Shown here in pieces: positions 8,285 through 17,967 of a stretch of 64,000 nucleotides of DNA. Positions within the stretch are counted from its first letter, which is position 1. Every line of letters starts with the position of its first letter. Below the pieces are notes generated by a model, which saw nothing but the letters and a program-made list of their open reading frames with translations, ran no database searches and had not been told where the DNA came from. A program made the position numbers and the translations under genes. This DNA comes from an uncultured Ruminococcus sp. (GTDB taxonomy: Bacteria > Bacillota > Clostridia > Oscillospirales > Ruminococcaceae). Where the stretch lies: NCBI GenBank assembly GCA_910584195.1, contig CAJTYV010000005.1:1-64000 (forward strand), given 5' to 3'.

Positions 8285-9184
8285 ATGACAGTATTATTTG
8301 TAATTACAGGAATAGTATTTGTCATATTGCTGTTCCTTTTGATTCTGCAAAGGTTTGAAATAAGATATATTTCGAATCAGCTTGACGAGATACTTTCACA
8401 TGAATCCAATGAAATTGTACATTCTAAAAATGGCAGTATATCAGGCAGTTTCATAAACAGAATAAATGAACTTTTAAAGAAAATGCGCCGTAATCAAATA
8501 CAGTACAATAAAAAAAGCCATGAGCTTGAGCAGATGATAACTAATATTTCTCACGATCTGCGAACTCCGCTTACCTCTGCAATGGGATATATAAATATCA
8601 TTCTTAATTCAGACATGACTGACAGCGAAAAAGAAAAACAGCTTGGCATTGTTGAAAAACGTCTGATGCGTTTAGAAGAACTGATAAATTCTTTTTTTGA
8701 ATTTTCAAAAATAATTTCTCAGGAACGTCCTCCTGAACTTGAACAGCTTAATATTGTAGATTCCCTGCAAAATTCCATTGTAAATTATTATGACGACTAT
8801 TGTGCTGTAAACCGTGAAATAAGATTGAAATGTGATATAGCGAAACTAATGATATATTCAAATAAGATAATGCTCACACGCATTTTTGATAACCTTATCG
8901 GAAACGCTTATAAACACGGTACGGGAATTCTTGACGTATCGGTCAATGAGGATGAAAATATAAGAATCTGTTTTAAGAACGAGTCTATTGACATAAATAT
9001 TGATACAGAGCGTATATTTGACGAATTTTATTCAACCGATATTTCGAGAACAAGAGGCAACACAGGTCTTGGACTTGCAATTGCCAAACAATTTACACGA
9101 ATGCTTAACGGTAATATTTACGCAGTTTGTGAGAATGGATTCTTTTCTGTTACAGTTGAGTTTCCAAAACACAGGATAATATGA
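8285..9184 (+). CDS. Sensor histidine kinase with one N-terminal helix
   Basis: 299 aa. A single membrane helix (2-22) and a coiled linker lead to the HisKA box ISHDLRTPLTSAMGY (His near 95). The N box NLIGNAYKHG and G2 box NTGLGLAIAKQF are intact. There is no sensor domain, as in kinases that watch a partner ABC exporter. It follows the permease by 17 bases in the same operon. No response regulator gene is adjacent on either side, which is unusual. Confidence 0.9.
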   Translation: MTVLFVITGIVFVILLFLLILQRFEIRYISNQLDEILSHESNEIVHSKNGSISGSFINRINELLKKMRRNQIQYNKKSHELEQMITNISHDLRTPLTSAMGYINIILNSDMTDSEKEKQLGIVEKRLMRLEELINSFFEFSKIISQERPPELEQLNIVDSLQNSIVNYYDDYCAVNREIRLKCDIAKLMIYSNKIMLTRIFDNLIGNAYKHGTGILDVSVNEDENIRICFKNESIDINIDTERIFDEFYSTDISRTRGNTGLGLAIAKQFTRMLNGNIYAVCENGFFSVTVEFPKHRII

Positions 9185-9200
9185 GGAGTTAAACAGATCT

Positions 9201-10100
9201 ATGTTTGAGTATTATAAGAAATGTGATTTATGCCCGAGAAAGTGTGGCGTAAACAGGTATAAAACAACAGGCTTCTGCGGAATGGGAGCATCGGCAGTTG
9301 CTGCGAAAGCGACTCTGCATAAATGGGAAGAACCCTGCATATCGTATAAAAATGGAGCAGGTACGGTATTTTTTACGGGATGTAACCTGCGCTGTGTTTA
9401 CTGTCAGAATTCAAAAATAAGCGCAGAGCATTTTGGAACTGAGCTTACCTCAGCTCGGTTGAGTGATATTTTTCTGCGGCTGCAAGAAAGCGGAGCGGAT
9501 AATATTGAGCTTGTAACTCCTGCTCATTTTCTGCCTGATATACTTGCAGCTCTTGAACGAGTCAAACATCGGCTTAATGTTCCTGTGGTCTATAACAGCG
9601 GCGGATATGAACTGACCGATACAATACAAATGCTTAAAGGGTATGTTGATATTTTTCTTCCTGATATAAAATATTTTTCATCTGATCTCTCGGCAAAATA
9701 TTCGTCAGCTCCTGATTATTTTGAGTATGCTTCGATGGCTGTCAAGGCTATGACCGATCAGGCAGGAAAACTTGAATATAATTCGGACGGAGGACTTGTC
9801 AGAGGGACTATCATACGTCACCTTGTGCTTCCGGGCTGTCGACACGACAGCATGAAAATAATGGAATGGATAGCTGAAAATACCTCGTCTGAAAAGCGTT
9901 TGGTAAGTATAATGAGCCAATATACGCCATTTGAGAACATTTCAGGAGAACATCCCGAACTTATGCGGCGTGTTACAAAAATGGAATATAACTCTGTAGT
10001 GCGCCGAGCTGACGAATTGGGAATAATTGGATATAGTCAGGATAATTCATCAGCGATTTCAGATTATGTACCAGATTTTGATTTATTGGGAGTTGTTTGA
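9201..10100 (+). CDS. Radical SAM protein, PflX-like (COG1313)
   Basis: 299 aa. An N-terminal CPRKCGVNR Cys pair with a following GFCG motif precedes the radical SAM cluster CNLRCVYC (about residue 60). The string KWEEPCISYKNGAGTVFF is characteristic of the PflX/COG1313 group, distant relatives of pyruvate formate-lyase activating enzyme whose substrate is unknown. RBS GAGGAG precedes ATG 9201. It may be cotranscribed with the kinase 16 bases upstream, but a functional link is not evident. Confidence 0.85.
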   Translation: MFEYYKKCDLCPRKCGVNRYKTTGFCGMGASAVAAKATLHKWEEPCISYKNGAGTVFFTGCNLRCVYCQNSKISAEHFGTELTSARLSDIFLRLQESGADNIELVTPAHFLPDILAALERVKHRLNVPVVYNSGGYELTDTIQMLKGYVDIFLPDIKYFSSDLSAKYSSAPDYFEYASMAVKAMTDQAGKLEYNSDGGLVRGTIIRHLVLPGCRHDSMKIMEWIAENTSSEKRLVSIMSQYTPFENISGEHPELMRRVTKMEYNSVVRRADELGIIGYSQDNSSAISDYVPDFDLLGVV

Positions 10101-10156
10101 ATTCCATTTACAAGGTCTACATAAGGTTAGTTGCAGATAATGTATAAATTACAGAA

Positions 10157-10195
10157 AAATCCTCCCAAATGAAACTTGGGAGGATTTATTTTACC
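10157..10195. terminator. Bidirectional terminator between the radical SAM gene and gdhA
   Basis: A perfect 12-bp stem (10157-10168 with 10176-10187) and 7-nt loop has T-rich flanks on both strands. It serves both converging genes. Confidence 0.9.
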
Positions 10196-10210
10196 AAAAA
10201 TAAATTTTAA

Positions 10211-11563
10211 TCAAACACAACCCTGAGCCTTCATAGCCTCAGCTACTTTAAGGAAACCTGCGATATTTGCGCCTGCCATATAATTGCCTGCCATGCCGTA
10301 TTCCTTAGCGGCTTCGTCACATGACTTGAATATTTCTTTCATGATGCCGTGGAGCTTAGCGTCAACTTCCTCAAATGTCCAAGAAAGTCTTTCGCTGTTC
10401 TGACTCATTTCAAGACCGGAAGTTGCAACGCCGCCTGCATTTGCAGCCTTAGCAGGTCCATAAAGAACTCCGTTTGAGAGGTATGTTTCGATAGCCTCAG
10501 GAGTTGAAGGCATATTTGCACCCTCAGATACGCAGTATGTGCCGTTCTTTACGAGGATAGCTGCACTCTCGCCATCGATCTCGTTCTGTGTAGCACAGGG
10601 GAGTGCAATGTCGCACTTGATTGTCCAAATACCCTTGCAGCCTTCTGTATATGTTGCGTTTTTATGAGAAGTTCTGTCGCAGTATTCTTTGATACGTCCG
10701 CGCTCAACCTCTTTGATCTGCTTTACAATGTCAAGCTCGATACCGTCGGGATCATGGATATAGCCGTTGGAATCGGAAAGAGCTACTACCTTTGCGCCGT
10801 ACTGTGTAGCCTTTTCTGTAGCGTAGATAGCAACGTTTCCAGAACCTGAAATAACAACAGTCTGTCCCTCGAAGCTCTTGCCGTTAGCCTGAAGCATCTC
10901 GTTTGTGAAGTAGCAAAGACCATAGCCTGTAGCTTCTGTACGTGTAAGGGAACCGCCGTATGTAAGTCCCTTACCTGTAAGAACTCCTGTGAATTCGTTG
11001 CGGAGTCTCTTGTACTGACCGAACATGAAGCCGATCTCACGTGCGCCTGTACCGATGTCGCCGGCAGGAACGTCTGTATCAGCGCCGATGTGCTTGCAAA
11101 GCTCTGTCATGAAGCTCTGGCAGAAACGCATAACTTCTCCATCGGATTTGCCCTTAGGATCGAAGTCTGAACCGCCCTTACCGCCGCCCATAGGCAGAGT
11201 TGTAAGGCTGTTCTTGAATACCTGCTCAAAGCCGAGGAACTTGATGATTCCGAGATATACTGAGGGGTGAAGTCTGAGACCGCCCTTGTAAGGACCGATA
11301 GCGGAGTTGAACTGAACTCTGAAACCTCTGTTTACCTGAACCTTGCCGTTATCGTCAACCCAAGGCACACGGAAAATTATCTGTCTCTCAGGCTCAACGA
11401 TTCTCTCGAAAACGCCTGCATCGATGAGATCCTGTCTTTTTTCTGCAACAGGCTCGAGAGTTTCGAGAACCTCTGTTACTGCCTGAATGAACTCAGGTTC
11501 ACCCTGATTTCTTTTTTTAACTGTTTCAAGTAAATCGATAAGATACTGATTTTTTAACGCCAT
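10211..11563 (-). CDS. gdhA: NADP-specific glutamate dehydrogenase
   Basis: 450 aa, the normal length of hexameric small GDH. The catalytic-lysine motif PMGGGKGGSDFDPKGKS (about 125) and the nucleotide-binding SGSGNVAIYA (about 238) are present. It makes glutamate from 2-oxoglutarate and ammonia, the main ammonia-assimilation route at high ammonia in rumen and gut ruminococci. It has its own promoter (11612-11640) and strong codon bias. RBS AAGGAGG precedes ATG at 11563. It is monocistronic. Confidence 0.96.
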   Translation of the reverse strand: MALKNQYLIDLLETVKKRNQGEPEFIQAVTEVLETLEPVAEKRQDLIDAGVFERIVEPERQIIFRVPWVDDNGKVQVNRGFRVQFNSAIGPYKGGLRLHPSVYLGIIKFLGFEQVFKNSLTTLPMGGGKGGSDFDPKGKSDGEVMRFCQSFMTELCKHIGADTDVPAGDIGTGAREIGFMFGQYKRLRNEFTGVLTGKGLTYGGSLTRTEATGYGLCYFTNEMLQANGKSFEGQTVVISGSGNVAIYATEKATQYGAKVVALSDSNGYIHDPDGIELDIVKQIKEVERGRIKEYCDRTSHKNATYTEGCKGIWTIKCDIALPCATQNEIDGESAAILVKNGTYCVSEGANMPSTPEAIETYLSNGVLYGPAKAANAGGVATSGLEMSQNSERLSWTFEEVDAKLHGIMKEIFKSCDEAAKEYGMAGNYMAGANIAGFLKVAEAMKAQGCV

Positions 11564-11611
11564 TGTTAAAAAACCTCCTTTAAAAAATTCTGCCTAATGC
11601 AGTTCAAATAA

Positions 11612-11640
11612 ATTATAGCACTTTTGACAATTTTTTGCAA
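11612..11640 (-). promoter_or_regulatory. Sigma-A promoter of gdhA
   Basis: Minus-strand TTGCAA (11635-11640), 17 bases, TATAAT (11612-11617), about 45 bases before the start codon. Confidence 0.75.
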
Positions 11641-11714
11641 GTCTTTATTACATTAAATTTAAACAAGCAAACAATTTCAGCAGCATACACAATACGATTC
11701 AACACCAACTGTAA

Positions 11715-13001
11715 TTATTTATCTTTTTTGTAATTATTGAGATACTTGCTTGCAAGATAAAGCGAACCGCATACAACGACTATACCGTTATTTTCAAGGG
11801 CAAGAGCTTTCGCCTCTTCGACCGCTTCCGAAAGGGAATTGCAGGGTTCAGCGGACGTGATATTCTCGGCAATTTCCGCAAGTTTCAGGGCAGGTACAGC
11901 GTTCGCTGCAAAGTCGTCAACTGTAAACATTTTTTCGGAATATGGCGCTATAGTATGAACTCCGACTTCATAGTCCTTTGAATCAACCATACCCATGACA
12001 ATGTAAATTTTTTTATCTATTTTTTTCCAGCCTGAAAGCTCAAGAGCAAGATTCTGTATACCTACACAGTTATGACCTCCGTCAACAATAACTGTGGGTT
12101 CGCCGTAAATATACTGCATTCTCGCTTTGACACAGGTCGTTTCAAGGGACTTTTCAATAGATTCTTCTGGAATTTTAAATCCGTAACGTGTCCGCAGCCA
12201 AAAACAAGCTTCTATCGCAGTAACCGCATTGAATACCTGACAATTTCCAGCCATTGAAAGCTTGTATTTCTTCTTTTTAAAACCCTTTAGATACGAAAAA
12301 TGTGTAGTTGAGATCGTATCGCATATTTCTATGCTGCTTTCAATTGGCTGAACGAAAAAGCTTTTTTTCTTTTCTGCGGTCTTTCTAATTATTTTAGAGA
12401 TACTTTTATTATTGTCCGCCGATAAAATGGTTATAGATTTTTCTTTTATTATTCCTGCCTTTTGCTCGGCGATTTTTTCCACGGTATCGCCCAAAATCGC
12501 CGTATGGTCAAGAGAAATTGACGTTATTATACACAAAAGAGGTGATTCGATGACGTTTGTGCAGTCCAGAAGTCCGCCGATGCCTGCTTCAAGTACAACA
12601 ATGTCGCAGCCTTCCATATCGAACCACCACATAGCAATTGCCATAGTAATTTCAAACTGTGAATAAGGCTGATCGTCGATCCTGTTTTTTATAAATTCAC
12701 ATATTTCACAAAAGGACTTTTCGTCAATTTCTCTGCCGTTAATACGTATCCTGTCCGTGTAATGAAGTACAAAAGGCGATGTGAACTGTCCCACTTTATA
12801 GCCCGAATATATCAGCGCATTTGAAATATATTCAACAGTCGAGCCTTTGCCGTTAGTGCCTGCTACATGGATGAAATCAAGCCTTTTTTCCGGATTTCCC
12901 ACAAGCTTCATAAGATGCTCCGCCCGTGAAAGGTCGGTAACAGGCTTTCCTGATTTGCTGTAGGAGTTCACAAACTTCATACACTCCTGAAAATTCATCA
13001 T
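11715..13001 (-). CDS. folC: Folylpolyglutamate / dihydrofolate synthase
   Basis: 428 aa. The P-loop HVAGTNGKGSTVEYIS (about residue 45) and VLEAGIGGLLDCTNVI (about 135) are FolC hallmarks. SLDHTAILGDTVEKIA and IVDGGHNCVGIQNL complete the Mur-ligase fold. It adds glutamates to folates and keeps them in the cell. Its first base overlaps the last base of the SDR gene upstream, so it is translationally coupled at the end of the valS cluster. Confidence 0.93.
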   Translation of the reverse strand: MMNFQECMKFVNSYSKSGKPVTDLSRAEHLMKLVGNPEKRLDFIHVAGTNGKGSTVEYISNALIYSGYKVGQFTSPFVLHYTDRIRINGREIDEKSFCEICEFIKNRIDDQPYSQFEITMAIAMWWFDMEGCDIVVLEAGIGGLLDCTNVIESPLLCIITSISLDHTAILGDTVEKIAEQKAGIIKEKSITILSADNNKSISKIIRKTAEKKKSFFVQPIESSIEICDTISTTHFSYLKGFKKKKYKLSMAGNCQVFNAVTAIEACFWLRTRYGFKIPEESIEKSLETTCVKARMQYIYGEPTVIVDGGHNCVGIQNLALELSGWKKIDKKIYIVMGMVDSKDYEVGVHTIAPYSEKMFTVDDFAANAVPALKLAEIAENITSAEPCNSLSEAVEEAKALALENNGIVVVCGSLYLASKYLNNYKKDK

Positions 13002-13744
13002 CAGTACGGACTCTCCTGAGATTCAGCTTTTTTGACAGCTTCTTCCAATGTCAGATTTTTAAAATCCTGAGCATTGAAATAGCGTCCCTGTTTTCTGTCA
13101 TCGACAAACGCTCCCACAAGCAGACCCGGGATAGCGCTTTCCGGCTCAAAATAGGCATTTTCACCGCCCATATCAGTCTTGCACCACGCCGGATTTGAAA
13201 GGCTGATTATAACGTCTGTGTCACGGTAAGCATACGCAATATCCCGTGTTGCCTTGTCCAGAGCCGCTTTGCTTGCGGAGTACGGACCTTGCTGAGGTTC
13301 ACGGTCAATGTCGCTTGACGTATTTATAATTCTGCCGAATCCGCGCTCAGCCATACCTTTTATAAAATGATAGCAGATCATCATCGGAGCTATCGTATTT
13401 ATCCTGAAACTCGTTTCATATTCAGAAACAGGAGTTTCAAGGAACTCCGTTCTGTAGGTAGTTTGCAAGCCTGCATTGTTAAAAATTATATCAATCTGTG
13501 TACCCTTTTGGTCTATCTCGGCAAGCATTTTTTCAAGCTGAGCCATGTCGGAAAGCTCCGCCTGAATTGTGTACGCTTCAACTCCAAAGACTTTTACCTC
13601 GTCAAGTACAGCCTTGCAATGCTCATTGTTTCTGCTGTGAAGCACAAGGTTACAGCCCTGCTCAGCCATTGAATGCGCGATAAGTCTGCCAAGACCTCTG
13701 CTTGCGCCTGTAATAAGCGCCCATTTTCCTTTTACGTTTACCAT
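13001..13744 (-). CDS. SDR-family NAD(P)-dependent oxidoreductase
   Basis: 247 aa. The nucleotide motif TGASRGLGR (about 14-22), NNAG near 90 and the catalytic YSASKAALDK (about 155) are complete. Family members act on many alcohols and ketones and the substrate is not predictable. The neighbour folC raises the thought of a pteridine substrate, but the sequence gives no proof. It lies 9 bases after the Dabb gene. Confidence 0.88.
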   Translation of the reverse strand: MVNVKGKWALITGASRGLGRLIAHSMAEQGCNLVLHSRNNEHCKAVLDEVKVFGVEAYTIQAELSDMAQLEKMLAEIDQKGTQIDIIFNNAGLQTTYRTEFLETPVSEYETSFRINTIAPMMICYHFIKGMAERGFGRIINTSSDIDREPQQGPYSASKAALDKATRDIAYAYRDTDVIISLSNPAWCKTDMGGENAYFEPESAIPGLLVGAFVDDRKQGRYFNAQDFKNLTLEEAVKKAESQESPY

Positions 13745-13753
13745 AATTTTTCC

Positions 13754-14056
13754 TTAATATTCGTAGTCGATACACGCTCTGTCGCTCTTAATTTCAGCGA
13801 TAAATCCGCCGAATTCTTTGTGTACAGGGTGTACCTGATATGCATTAAGTCCCTCTATATCGTCAAAATCGCAGATAAGAGCGATTGTGTAATTGCTTTC
13901 GGGAGCGTCAGCGGAGTTGATAACAAGCTCGCCTTTTTTCAGCTCCTTTACGTTTGCAATTACGTCCTCGAAACGATTCTTTGCTTCAAGTGCGTTGTCG
14001 TATTCGCTTCTGCCGTTAGCGTCTTTAAGTTTGAACATTACTATATGTTTGATCAT
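13754..14056 (-). CDS. Dabb (stress-responsive alpha/beta barrel) family protein
   Basis: 100 aa. MIKHIVMFKLKDANG and PESNYTIALICDFDDIEGLNAYQVHPVHKEF are the standard Dabb pattern, a dimeric ferredoxin-like barrel. Its catalytic role in bacteria is mostly unknown. It sits between the unknown 111-aa gene and the SDR gene in the same transcription unit. Confidence 0.88.
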   Translation of the reverse strand: MIKHIVMFKLKDANGRSEYDNALEAKNRFEDVIANVKELKKGELVINSADAPESNYTIALICDFDDIEGLNAYQVHPVHKEFGGFIAEIKSDRACIDYEY

Positions 14057-14069
14057 TTTATTTACCTCG

Positions 14070-14405
14070 TTATAAAAAAAATCCTATATATGTCCTGTTT
14101 TCTATTGCCTTATCCATCATGCCTATTAACATTTTTACTTCATTTTTGCACTCGAATTTATTTAACTTTTCAACCAATTCTTCGTGTTCAAAGTAAAAAT
14201 ACTGATACATAATGAGTTCGTCCTCAAATGTATCTATAAAAACATTCAACTTTTTATTAAGATACTCAAATACTCCGCAGTTCCATAGTGCCTGAAATTC
14301 GTTGTCCGATAAATTCCATTTATATAAATCTGCTGTTTCATCGCCAAACCAATCGGATTTCATATCCTCAACAGTTTTTGGAACATATATAAATTGCTTG
14401 TGCAT
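14070..14405 (-). CDS. Hypothetical protein, 111 aa
   Basis: A soluble, acidic and aromatic-rich protein (starts MHKQFIYVPKTVEDM) with no motif I recognise. It is kept in frame between the frameshifted GNAT and Dabb genes with spacings of 9 and 13 bases, which argues that it is a real gene. Confidence 0.6.
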   Translation of the reverse strand: MHKQFIYVPKTVEDMKSDWFGDETADLYKWNLSDNEFQALWNCGVFEYLNKKLNVFIDTFEDELIMYQYFYFEHEELVEKLNKFECKNEVKMLIGMMDKAIENRTYIGFFL

Positions 14406-14414
14406 TTTGCTACC

Positions 14415-14956
14415 TCAATCAAGTTTCATTCTGAAAACCTTTGCTTTAAAAGCTGCGCTTCCGTCAAATTTGGTATATTCTGAATAACTGTCAAAAACGA
14501 GTCCACATTTTTCCATAACACGTCCCGAAGCAGGATTATCAACAGCGTGTTCGGAAACAAATTCACTGGCATTATGTTCAGCGATTACATATTCAATAAT
14601 ACGCTTTGTAGTCTCTGTAGCATAACCGTTTATCCAGCAGTCAAATCTTAAATTATAACCGAAACTCCATACTTTTCATCTGTTCTGAAGCATATACCGC
14701 ATGAACCGATAAGTTTTCCGTCGGATTTGCGGACAATTCCCCATGCATACTCATTTTCAAGATTTTTAAGTGATTTCAGCCATTTTTTTGTTACTTCAAT
14801 ATTTTTGTGACAAGGATATATCATATATTTTGCCACACGTTCATCTCCTGCCCACTCAAAAACATCTTCTGCATCGTTTATGCTGAGTGGACGGAGTATC
14901 AGGCGTTCTGTTTCAATTGTCGGAATATCGAATATCATAAAATCGCCCATTTTCAT
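14415..14956 (-). pseudogene. GNAT N-acetyltransferase (RimJ/RimL type) with one frameshift
   Basis: Codons from 14956 give FDIPTIETERLILRPLSIND and a normal GNAT front half up to KYGVSVII, then stop at 14648. In the next frame the protein continues as GYNLRFDCWINGYATETT (the acetyl-CoA region), then AVDNPASGRVMEKCGL and ends FRMKLD at 14415. One missing base near 14655-14662 explains both frames. The rest is uncorrupted, so the lesion is recent or a sequencing error. The start overlaps the MmcQ/YjbR gene; ATG 14938 is an alternative. Confidence 0.82.
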
Positions 14957-15299
14957 TTATAATATCGTAGCTTTCATCAAGTATACCGTACAATTCCTGC
15001 TCCGAAACCTTGTCTATAAATACGGAGAGCCACAGCAGCTTGTTCATATGATATGCCGGTATCGCCTTTCCCTCGCCTATGAGAACCTCTCTTGAAAGGG
15101 GACTGCATTTGACATTGAGCAGGTCTATACCGTCCTCACCGTCAAGTCCCACAGCACTTTTGCGAACGCCCATAACAAGAGCATACCACTTTTTATTCCG
15201 TGTATTTCTGAGTACGAATGCATCGGGAGTTTTCAGCCACAGATACTCAGGCTCTGCGGCGTACCTCTCCCTTGCATATGCTATTATTTTACCGCGCAT
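14913..15299 (-). CDS. MmcQ/YjbR family DNA-binding-like protein
   Basis: 128 aa. The start RGKIIAYARERYAAEPEYLW and later KWYALVMGVRKSAVGLDGE and PAYHMNKLLWLSVFID match the YjbR fold (CyaY-like, double-wing). The molecular role is not established. ATG overlaps the valS stop (TAATG), so it is translated with valS. Confidence 0.88.
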   Translation of the reverse strand: MRGKIIAYARERYAAEPEYLWLKTPDAFVLRNTRNKKWYALVMGVRKSAVGLDGEDGIDLLNVKCSPLSREVLIGEGKAIPAYHMNKLLWLSVFIDKVSEQELYGILDESYDIINENGRFYDIRYSDN

Positions 15300-17947
15300 T
15301 ACTTTTGTCTTTTCCTTTTGTTATAGAAATGATTATAGGTTGCAAGTGAAGTTTCTATTTTTTTCATTTTTTTCTCTGCTACTGCAAGCTTAGCCTTTTC
15401 GGCTTCAATAAGCTTTTCGGGGGCTTTGGCTATAAATCCCTGATTATTGAGCTTTCCGCTGAGGAAGTCGATATCCTTCTGAACCTTTATCTTTTCTTTT
15501 TCAAGACGTGCTATTTCCTTTTCATAATCAACCAGATCTTCCATAGGAATAAATATTCTTGCTGAGTCTGTTACAGCGTTGGCATAATTCTTGTCAAGGA
15601 ACACTTTATTAGTTTCTACAGAAGATGCCGACGCAAGCTTTTCAAAGAAAGCTGAGCAAGAAGTGTAAAGCTCAGGCTCGTCCGTCTCGATAATGAGCTT
15701 AGCCTTTACTGAGGGCGGAACGTTCATCTCGGTACGAGTATTTCTTACAGCCTTTATAGCGGAAATAATTTTCTCAAAGGCAGTTTCCTCTGCCGAATAG
15801 TCAATGCTTTCGTCATATATGGGGTAGCTTTCGAGGATTATCATTGACTTTTCATTAGTAAGAACCTGCCATATCTCCTCAGTTATGAACGGCATGAACG
15901 GGTGAAGGAGCTTCAGCATACCCTGCATAGCCCATACAAGAACAGCCTGAGCCTTTGCCATAGTCTCGCCGCCTGCCATGATACGGGGTTTTGTAAGCTC
16001 GATGTACCAGTCGCAGTAAACATCCCAGATAAAGTCATAAATTTTCTGTGAAGCAACGCCAAGCTCGTATTTATCGAGGTTTTCGTTGACTTCCTTAGCA
16101 AGCTTATTGAACTTGTTGATAAGCCATTTATCCTCTGTTTCAAGCTCGTTTGGAAGTCCGCTGAACTCAAAGTCATCGGGAAGATTCATCATAATAAATC
16201 TCGAAGCGTTCCAAAGCTTATTTGCGAAGTTACGCGCCGCCTTGACCTTATCGTCAATATAGCGCATATCGTTTCCGGGAGAATTTCCGGTAGCAAGCAT
16301 GAATCGGAGAGCGTCCGCGCCGTACTCATTGATGACCTCGAGAGGGTCTATGCCGTTGCCAAGAGATTTGGACATTTTACGTCCCTGAGAATCGCGCACA
16401 AGTCCGTGAATAAGTACAGTATCGAAAGGTACTTTACCCATATTTTCAAGTCCGCTGAACATCATACGAATGACCCAGAAGAAGATTATATCATAGCCTG
16501 TAACAAGAGTATTTGTTGGGTAGAAGTAATCCAGATCTGCGGTTTTCTCGGGGAATCCCAACGTTGAGAAAGGCCACAGCGCGGAGCTGAACCATGTATC
16601 GAGGGTATCGGGGTCTTGTCTCATAGGCTTACCGCACTTCGGACAAACTGCCTTAGCTTCTTTTGTAACAGTCATTTCACCGCAGCAATCGCAGTAGAAC
16701 GCAGGTATCTGATGTCCCCACCATATCTGACGGGAGATGCACCAGTCGCGGATATTATCGAGCCAATGGAAATATATTTTATCGAAACGCTCCGGCACGA
16801 ATTTAGTATCACCGTTCTTAACTGCATCTATAGCAGGCTGTGCGAGAGGCTTCATCTTAACGAACCATTGTGTAGAAACCTTTGGTTCAACGGTAGTTCC
16901 GCAGCGGTAGCATGTCCCTACGTTATGGCTGTACTCCTCTATCTTTACAAGTGCGCCCTCGGCTTCAAGGTCATTGACGATAGCCTTTCTTGCATCGTAT
17001 CTGTCCATTCCGGCGTATTTCGGGTAGTCGTTAACGATAGTCGCATCATCGTTCATAACGTTTATCACAGGCAGTCCGTGGTGCAGTCCGACCTCAAAGT
17101 CGTTGGGGTCGTGAGCAGGTGTTATTTTTACAACGCCGGTTCCGAAGTCCGTTTCAACGTAATCGTCCGCAACTATAGGAATCTCGCGGTGAACGATAGG
17201 AAGTATGACAGTCTTGCCTACGAGGTCCTTGTAACGCTCGTCATTGGGATTGACTGCAACAGCCGTATCGCCGAGAAGCGTTTCGGGACGTGTTGTTGCA
17301 AGTTCAAGGTAATTGTCGCTGTCTTTTATTTTGTAGCGGAGATGCCAGAAATGACCTGCCTGATCTTCATAGGTGACCTCTGCATCAGACAAGGAAGTCT
17401 TACATTTCGGACACCAGTTGATTATCCTCTCGCCTCTGTAAATAAGTCCTTTTTCGTAATATTTAACGAAAACTTCCTTGACAGCCTTTGAGCAGCCCTC
17501 GTCCATAGTGAAGCGTTCTCTCGACCAATCACAGGAAGAACCAAGCTTTTTAAGCTGCTCGACAATACGTCCTCCGTACTGCTTTTTCCATTCCCAAGCA
17601 CGTTTCATGAATCCATCTCTGCCGAGGTCTTCCTTAGTCACGCCTTCTTTGCGCATTGCTTCAACTATTTTTGCTTCTGTGGCAATAGCCGCGTGGTCTG
17701 TACCCGGAAGCCACAATGCAGCATATCCGCTCATTCTCTTCCAGCGGATAAGAATATCCTGTAACGTTTCGTCAAGAGCGTGACCCATATGAAGCTGTCC
17801 CGTAATGTTCGGCGGCGGAATAACTATAGTATACGGAGTTTTCTTAGAGTCTGCCTCTGCACGAAAACAGCCTTTTTCGTTCCACGCCGCATAAATCCTG
17901 TCCTCAAAATCCTTTGGATCGTATGATTTTGCAAGTTCCTTTGCCAT
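15299..17947 (-). CDS. valS: Valyl-tRNA synthetase
   Basis: 882 aa, full length. The class I signatures PPPNITGQLHMGHAL (about 43) and KMSKSLGN (about 525) are intact. A CP1 editing domain lies between, with Cys pairs CPKCKTSL and CDCCGEM...CPKCG for zinc. The C-terminal coiled coil (about 815-880, rich in EKEKIKVQKD) is the tRNA-binding arm of ValRS. Expression is controlled by the T-box leader directly upstream. Confidence 0.97.
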   Translation of the reverse strand: MAKELAKSYDPKDFEDRIYAAWNEKGCFRAEADSKKTPYTIVIPPPNITGQLHMGHALDETLQDILIRWKRMSGYAALWLPGTDHAAIATEAKIVEAMRKEGVTKEDLGRDGFMKRAWEWKKQYGGRIVEQLKKLGSSCDWSRERFTMDEGCSKAVKEVFVKYYEKGLIYRGERIINWCPKCKTSLSDAEVTYEDQAGHFWHLRYKIKDSDNYLELATTRPETLLGDTAVAVNPNDERYKDLVGKTVILPIVHREIPIVADDYVETDFGTGVVKITPAHDPNDFEVGLHHGLPVINVMNDDATIVNDYPKYAGMDRYDARKAIVNDLEAEGALVKIEEYSHNVGTCYRCGTTVEPKVSTQWFVKMKPLAQPAIDAVKNGDTKFVPERFDKIYFHWLDNIRDWCISRQIWWGHQIPAFYCDCCGEMTVTKEAKAVCPKCGKPMRQDPDTLDTWFSSALWPFSTLGFPEKTADLDYFYPTNTLVTGYDIIFFWVIRMMFSGLENMGKVPFDTVLIHGLVRDSQGRKMSKSLGNGIDPLEVINEYGADALRFMLATGNSPGNDMRYIDDKVKAARNFANKLWNASRFIMMNLPDDFEFSGLPNELETEDKWLINKFNKLAKEVNENLDKYELGVASQKIYDFIWDVYCDWYIELTKPRIMAGGETMAKAQAVLVWAMQGMLKLLHPFMPFITEEIWQVLTNEKSMIILESYPIYDESIDYSAEETAFEKIISAIKAVRNTRTEMNVPPSVKAKLIIETDEPELYTSCSAFFEKLASASSVETNKVFLDKNYANAVTDSARIFIPMEDLVDYEKEIARLEKEKIKVQKDIDFLSGKLNNQGFIAKAPEKLIEAEKAKLAVAEKKMKKIETSLATYNHFYNKRKRQK

Positions 17948-17967
17948 AATTGATCTCTCCTCATCAT

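Noticed and set aside
14640..14670. Programmed frameshift in the GNAT gene
   Set aside because: No slippery heptamer or following hairpin; a simple one-base loss fits better.
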